Made by a program: the position numbers and the translations under genes. Source: Alloalcanivorax mobilis (lineage in GTDB: Bacteria; Pseudomonadota; Gammaproteobacteria; Pseudomonadales; Alcanivoracaceae). Taken from it: 64,000 nucleotides of DNA. The stretch lies in NCBI RefSeq assembly GCF_002864685.1, contig NZ_NMQZ01000022.1, forward strand, positions 1 to 64,000, read 5' to 3'. Below are positions 60,844 to 64,000 of this stretch, in pieces (the first letter of the stretch is position 1; each line of letters starts with the position of its first letter). The notes under the pieces are model-generated. The model worked only from the letters and a program-made list of their open reading frames with translations. It did no database searches and had not been told where the DNA came from.

Positions 60844-61159
60844 AACATCCGATCCCGTTTGTAATGAAATAGTCTAAAAAGGCCCCGAATCCTGTAGGAC
60901 AATCGCGGGGCCGTCACGGTGGGTCTTGACGGGCGGCGTCGTTTCTGTTCCTGGCGGTGCGTGTTCATCCTGAACTACGTGTAATGTATATTATGTTAAA
61001 TAGGGTAAATCAGGCAATCAACGAATACTCCGAAGACCCTCATCGTTTTCCTCCCGGTCCGGTGTTTTTTTTCCTGGCACCGTGAATCCCTCCTGCTCGC
61101 CGACTACACTGTGCACCCGATCGAGACCGCTTCACCAGCCACACTGACCCAGGTGCCCG
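60844..61159. other. Right prophage border and host flank
   Basis: 316 bp without a gene. The phage part (60844-60984) must hold the promoter of the DUF3653-like gene; the host part (61002-61159) holds AT-rich sequence and a GTTTTTTTTCC stretch near 61064. AattR/dif lies at 60974-61001. Confidence 0.6.
60974..61001 (+). other. attR: reconstituted chromosomal dif site
   Basis: XerC box ACTACGTGTAA (60974-60984), central hexamer TGTATA (60985-60990) and XerD box TTATGTTAAAT (60991-61001). The XerD box and hexamer are identical to those of E. coli dif; the XerC box is divergent, as usual for that arm. This is where XerCD should resolve chromosome dimers. Confidence 0.95.
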
Positions 61160-61960
61160 ATGCCCGAGCAAACCCACATCGACACGCCGGAGGGCCGCCT
61201 GTTCGCGGCGCGCTGGTCCGCCAACCGCGCGGCGCGGTCAGATCACGCACCGATCGTCCTGTTCCATGATTCCCTGGGCTGCCTGGCGTTGTGGCGGGAA
61301 TTTCCAGAGGCGCTGTGCCAAGCCACCGGCCGCGACGTGATCGCCTATGACCGGCTCGGGTTTGGCCGTTCGGACCCCTACCCCGGCCGGCTGCCACGGG
61401 ATTTCGTTGAGAAGGAGGCGTACACCGGCTTCGCGGCGCTTTGTCGGGCATTCGAGTTGACCGGCGGTTTCGTGGCTTTGGGGCACAGTGTCGGCGGTGG
61501 CATGGCGGTGGTCTGCGCGGCCACCGCCGGGCTCCGCTGCGAAGCGTTGATCACGGAATCGGCACAGGCCTTCGTGGAGCCGCTGACCCTGGCCGGAATC
61601 CGCGACGCCAAGCAGAGTTTCGCGGCGCCCGGCCAGCTTGACCGGCTGCGAAAACACCATGGCGACAAGGCCCGCTGGGTGCTGGACGCCTGGACCGAAA
61701 CCTGGCTTGACCCGGGCTTCGCGGATTGGTCGTTGGACCCGTGGCTGCCCGAAATCCGCTGCCCGTTGCTGGCCCTGCATGGCGAGCGGGATGAATTCGG
61801 CTCGCCGGCCCATCCGCGGCGCCTCGCCGGGCTGGCTGGCGGCGCTGCCACGGTGGCGTTGTTAGCGGGTGTCGGGCATGTACCACACCGCCAGACGCCG
61901 GCGGCGGTGCTGGCCCGGGTGGCCGACTTCCTGGGCGAGCCGCCCTCGTCTGGCCAATAA
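61160..61960 (+). CDS. Alpha/beta hydrolase
   Basis: 266 residues. Oxyanion FHDSLGCLALWREFP, nucleophile GHSVGGGMAV, Asp in HGERDEFGSP and His in GVGHVPHRQTP. The group includes cytosolic esterases and meta-cleavage-type hydrolases. First host gene after dif. Followed by the phosphoesterase 12 bp downstream, likely an operon. Confidence 0.85.
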   Translation: MPEQTHIDTPEGRLFAARWSANRAARSDHAPIVLFHDSLGCLALWREFPEALCQATGRDVIAYDRLGFGRSDPYPGRLPRDFVEKEAYTGFAALCRAFELTGGFVALGHSVGGGMAVVCAATAGLRCEALITESAQAFVEPLTLAGIRDAKQSFAAPGQLDRLRKHHGDKARWVLDAWTETWLDPGFADWSLDPWLPEIRCPLLALHGERDEFGSPAHPRRLAGLAGGAATVALLAGVGHVPHRQTPAAVLARVADFLGEPPSSGQ

Positions 61961-61972
61961 AAGGGAAAGCCG

Positions 61973-62731
61973 GTGCGTATTCTTGCCCTGAGTGATTTGC
62001 ACAACGAACTGCTGCGCGATCAGCCGGTACCGCCAAGCCTGCCCCAGGTGGATTGCGATGTGATCGTGCTGGCCGGCGACATCGACACCGGCGCGCGCGG
62101 CGTGCGCTGGGCGGCGGATCAGGCGCGGCAACTGGGTAAACCGATTCTCTATGTGGCGGGCAACCACGAACATTATGGCCAGGACATCGGTGCCAACCTG
62201 CGTGCCCTGCGACATTGCGCCCGCGGCACCGGCGTGACCGTGCTGGAGAACGAGCGTCTGGATCTGCACGGCGTGCGCTTTCTCGGTTGCACGTTGTGGA
62301 CCGACTACCGCGCCGGCACCGCCGGCGATGTCGCTGAGAGCATGGCGGTGGCTGGGGCGAGGTTGCCGGATCACCGTTTAATCCGCTCGGCGGGTGCTGC
62401 TTATACGCCGGAGCAGGCGTTACGGCGCCACCGCGCTTCGGTGAGCTGGCTTGGCCAGGAGCTGGCGAGCCCCTTTGACGGGCCGACCGTGGTGATCAGC
62501 CACCACGGGCCGTCCCGGCATTGCGCGCATCCGCGTTTTTCCCCCGGCCCGCTGGACGGCGCCTTTTTTTCCCTGCTCGACGATCTGGTGAGCCAGGCGG
62601 ACCTGTGGATTTATGGGCATACCCATATCTCCGTGGACACCACCGTGGGCGAGTGCCGGCTGGTCTCCAATCAGCGCGGTTACCAGGGCGAGGACGCCCT
62701 CTTCGATGAACGGCGGGTTATCGTTCTATAA
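61973..62731 (+). CDS. Calcineurin-like metallophosphoesterase
   Basis: 252 residues from GTG 61973 (AAGGGA upstream). Metal-binding motifs: LSDLHNELL, VLAGDIDTGA, VAGNHEHYG, ISHHGPSRH and YGHTHISVD, a complete phosphoesterase set. Substrate unknown (nucleotide, phosphoprotein or phospholipid). Confidence 0.9.
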   Translation: MRILALSDLHNELLRDQPVPPSLPQVDCDVIVLAGDIDTGARGVRWAADQARQLGKPILYVAGNHEHYGQDIGANLRALRHCARGTGVTVLENERLDLHGVRFLGCTLWTDYRAGTAGDVAESMAVAGARLPDHRLIRSAGAAYTPEQALRRHRASVSWLGQELASPFDGPTVVISHHGPSRHCAHPRFSPGPLDGAFFSLLDDLVSQADLWIYGHTHISVDTTVGECRLVSNQRGYQGEDALFDERRVIVL

Positions 62732-62740
62732 CGATCCGCA

Positions 62741-64000
62741 TCAGGCGTCCGCGGTGATCGCGACGATGGCCCCGGTCAGGGCGCTGAGCTGCTCCGGCTC
62801 GATAATGAACGGCGGCATGATGTACACCAACCGGCCGAAGGGCCGGATCCAGACACCCTGCTCCACCAGTTCTCTTTGCACTTCGCCCACGTCACAGGGC
62901 TGTTTCAGTTCCACCACGCCGATCGCACCGAGCACCCGCACGTCGGCGACCCGCGATGATTCACGGCACGGCGCCAGTTCCCGTTCCAATTGCGCTTGAA
63001 TGGCCGCCACCCTGCTCTGCCACGGGCTGTCCAGCAGCAGGTCAATGCTGGCGTTGGCCACCGCGCAGGCCAGCGGGTTGCCCATGAACGTGGGGCCGTG
63101 CATCAGCACCCCGGCCTCGCCCTCGCAGATACCGGCGGCCACCCGGTCGGTGCACAGGGTGGCGGCCAGGGTCATGTAGCCGCCGGTGATCGCCTTGCCC
63201 AAACACAGAATGTCCGGGCAGACCCCGGCGTGTTCCAGGGCGAACAGCTTGCCGGAGCGGCCGAAGCCGGTGGCGATCTCATCGAAGATCAGCAGCACGC
63301 CATGTTGGTCGCACAGGCGGCGGGCGCCGCGCAGGTACTCCGGGTGATACAGCCGCATGCCGCCGGCGCCCTGCACCACCGGCTCCAGGATCACCGCCGC
63401 CACTTCATCGCCGTGGCCCTCCAGCAGTTCGCGCAGCGAGTCCAGATCACGCTCGTCCCAGTCTTCGTGGAAACCGGTGCGCGGCGCCTCGGCGAACAGG
63501 TGCGCCGGCAGCACCCTGCTGAACAGATGATGCATGCCGTTGACCGGATCGCAGGTCGCCATCGCCCCGAAGGTATCGCCGTGATACCCGTTGCGCAGCG
63601 CCACCAGCCGGTGCTTTTCCGGTTTGCCCTGGCTGAGCCAGAACTGCAGCGCCATCTTGATCGCCACCTCCACGGACACCGAGCCACTGTCGGCGAGAAA
63701 CACTTTTTGCAAAGGTTCCGGTGTCAGCCGCACCAGGCGCTTGCCAAGCTCCACCGCCGGCTCGTGGGTGAGCCCACCGAACATCACATGGGCCATGCGC
63801 TGCAGCTGATCGGCGGCGGCCTGGTTCAGGCGCGGGTGGTTGTAACCGTGAATCGCCGCCCACCAGGACGACATGCCATCGATCAGCCGGCGGCCATTTT
63901 CCAACTCGATGTAGACGCCGTCGGCGCGCGCCACCGGGTAGGTCGGCAATGGCCGGGAGGTGGAGGTATAGGGGTGCCAGAGGTGGTCGCGATCAAACGC
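62741..64000 (-). CDS. bioA: Adenosylmethionine-8-amino-7-oxononanoate aminotransferase (5' end outside window)
   Basis: Biotin-synthesis PLP aminotransferase, at least 420 residues here. The frame stays open to the window edge, with [19 protein letters not shown] at the start, so the true start lies beyond 64000 (position 63949 is an internal TTG). Motifs: [13 protein letters not shown], the PLP Asp in [15 protein letters not shown] and the lysine in [11 protein letters not shown]. Convergent with the phosphoesterase. Confidence 0.95.
   Translation of the reverse strand, partial: AFDRDHLWHPYTSTSRPLPTYPVARADGVYIELENGRRLIDGMSSWWAAIHGYNHPRLNQAAADQLQRMAHVMFGGLTHEPAVELGKRLVRLTPEPLQKVFLADSGSVSVEVAIKMALQFWLSQGKPEKHRLVALRNGYHGDTFGAMATCDPVNGMHHLFSRVLPAHLFAEAPRTGFHEDWDERDLDSLRELLEGHGDEVAAVILEPVVQGAGGMRLYHPEYLRGARRLCDQHGVLLIFDEIATGFGRSGKLFALEHAGVCPDILCLGKAITGGYMTLAATLCTDRVAAGICEGEAGVLMHGPTFMGNPLACAVANASIDLLLDSPWQSRVAAIQAQLERELAPCRESSRVADVRVLGAIGVVELKQPCDVGEVQRELVEQGVWIRPFGRLVYIMPPFIIEPEQLSALTGAIVAITADA

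Larger units (their letters stand above)
49400..60985 (+). mobile_element. Double-jelly-roll-lineage prophage (PM2/FLiP-like) integrated at dif
   Basis: An 11.6-kb element bounded by the two dif-like sites. It encodes an HTH protein at each end on the minus strand and a rightward operon with an HUH Rep, a zinc-finger protein, a P9-type packaging ATPase, a candidate double-jelly-roll capsid protein, a spike candidate, a virion transglycosylase and many tiny transmembrane proteins. There are no terminase, portal, tail, filamentous coat or integrase genes. Size and content fit corticovirus-like elements (PM2 is about 10 kb). The identity is inferred from gene set and motifs. Confidence 0.9.

Noticed and set aside
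49400-60985. Filamentous (inovirus) prophage
   Set aside because: Integration at dif and DUF3693/DUF3653-like genes suggested it, but there is no pIII/pVIII-like set, the ATPase lacks a Zot-like membrane helix, and a 282-residue capsid candidate and virion transglycosylase are present.
49400-60985. Integrase or transposase within the element
   Set aside because: No tyrosine recombinase, serine recombinase or DDE motif was found in any frame, and the ends are dif-like rather than target-site duplications.
1-64000. tRNA, rRNA or riboswitch genes
   Set aside because: No cloverleaf ending in CCA-type acceptor pairs, no rRNA core sequence and no known riboswitch core was recognised by eye; a covariance-model search would be needed to exclude small RNAs.

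Overview
The window looks like the chromosome of a GC-rich gammaproteobacterium of the Pseudomonadales/Oceanospirillales kind, perhaps an Alcanivorax relative (inference from gene content and order; no rRNA is present). From about 460 to 16300 the order fabI - YejFEBA-type peptide ABC transporter - mltD - gloB - methyltransferase - rnhA - dnaQ - nhaB - fimL - nudC matches, as I recall it, Pseudomonas aeruginosa PA1806-PA1823. The genes onward to 23760 (sohB, acuI, CorA/ZntB, cysI with its DUF934 partner, nfuA) also follow a Pseudomonas-like layout.

From 23800 to 49200 there is ordinary housekeeping and accessory content: M48 lipoprotein protease, two UbiB/ABC1 kinases, SET protein, RluA-type pseudouridine synthase, a Lon protease of the AsrA subtype, two methyltransferases, several alpha/beta hydrolases, a DMT exporter preceded by a truncated rimO, thpR, the pntA1-pntA2-pntB transhydrogenase operon, an MpaB-type oxygenase, the Prc/Tsp protease, an SpmAB protein, an AlkB protein, CorA, yaaA and a tandem universal stress protein. 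Intergenic gaps carry several families of short hairpin-forming microrepeats.

The most interesting part is 49400-60985: an 11.6-kb prophage inserted exactly at the chromosomal dif site, flanked by two copies of the XerC box plus central hexamer (ACTACGTGTAA + TGTATA). The right copy carries a canonical XerD box (TTATGTTAAAT) and so rebuilds dif; the left copy has a divergent XerD half. No integrase is encoded, so host XerC/XerD must do the recombination. The genes point to a small tailless icosahedral virus of the double-jelly-roll lineage (PM2/corticovirus-like or FLiP-like), not a tailed or filamentous phage: an HUH rolling-circle Rep with two tyrosines, an FtsK/HerA-type packaging ATPase, a 282-residue candidate double-jelly-roll capsid protein, a spike candidate, a virion transglycosylase, and at least eight tiny membrane proteins. 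A leftward HTH gene at the left end (repressor candidate) and a leftward HTH-like gene at the right end bracket a rightward operon, split into a replication/packaging half and a virion half by a strong terminator at 54661-54685.

Dif is also marked by FtsK-orienting octamers: by eye I found 13 GGGNAGGG motifs on the plus strand left of the prophage and no CCCTNCCC. To the right of dif lie an alpha/beta hydrolase, a metallophosphoesterase and bioA, which runs off the window edge.
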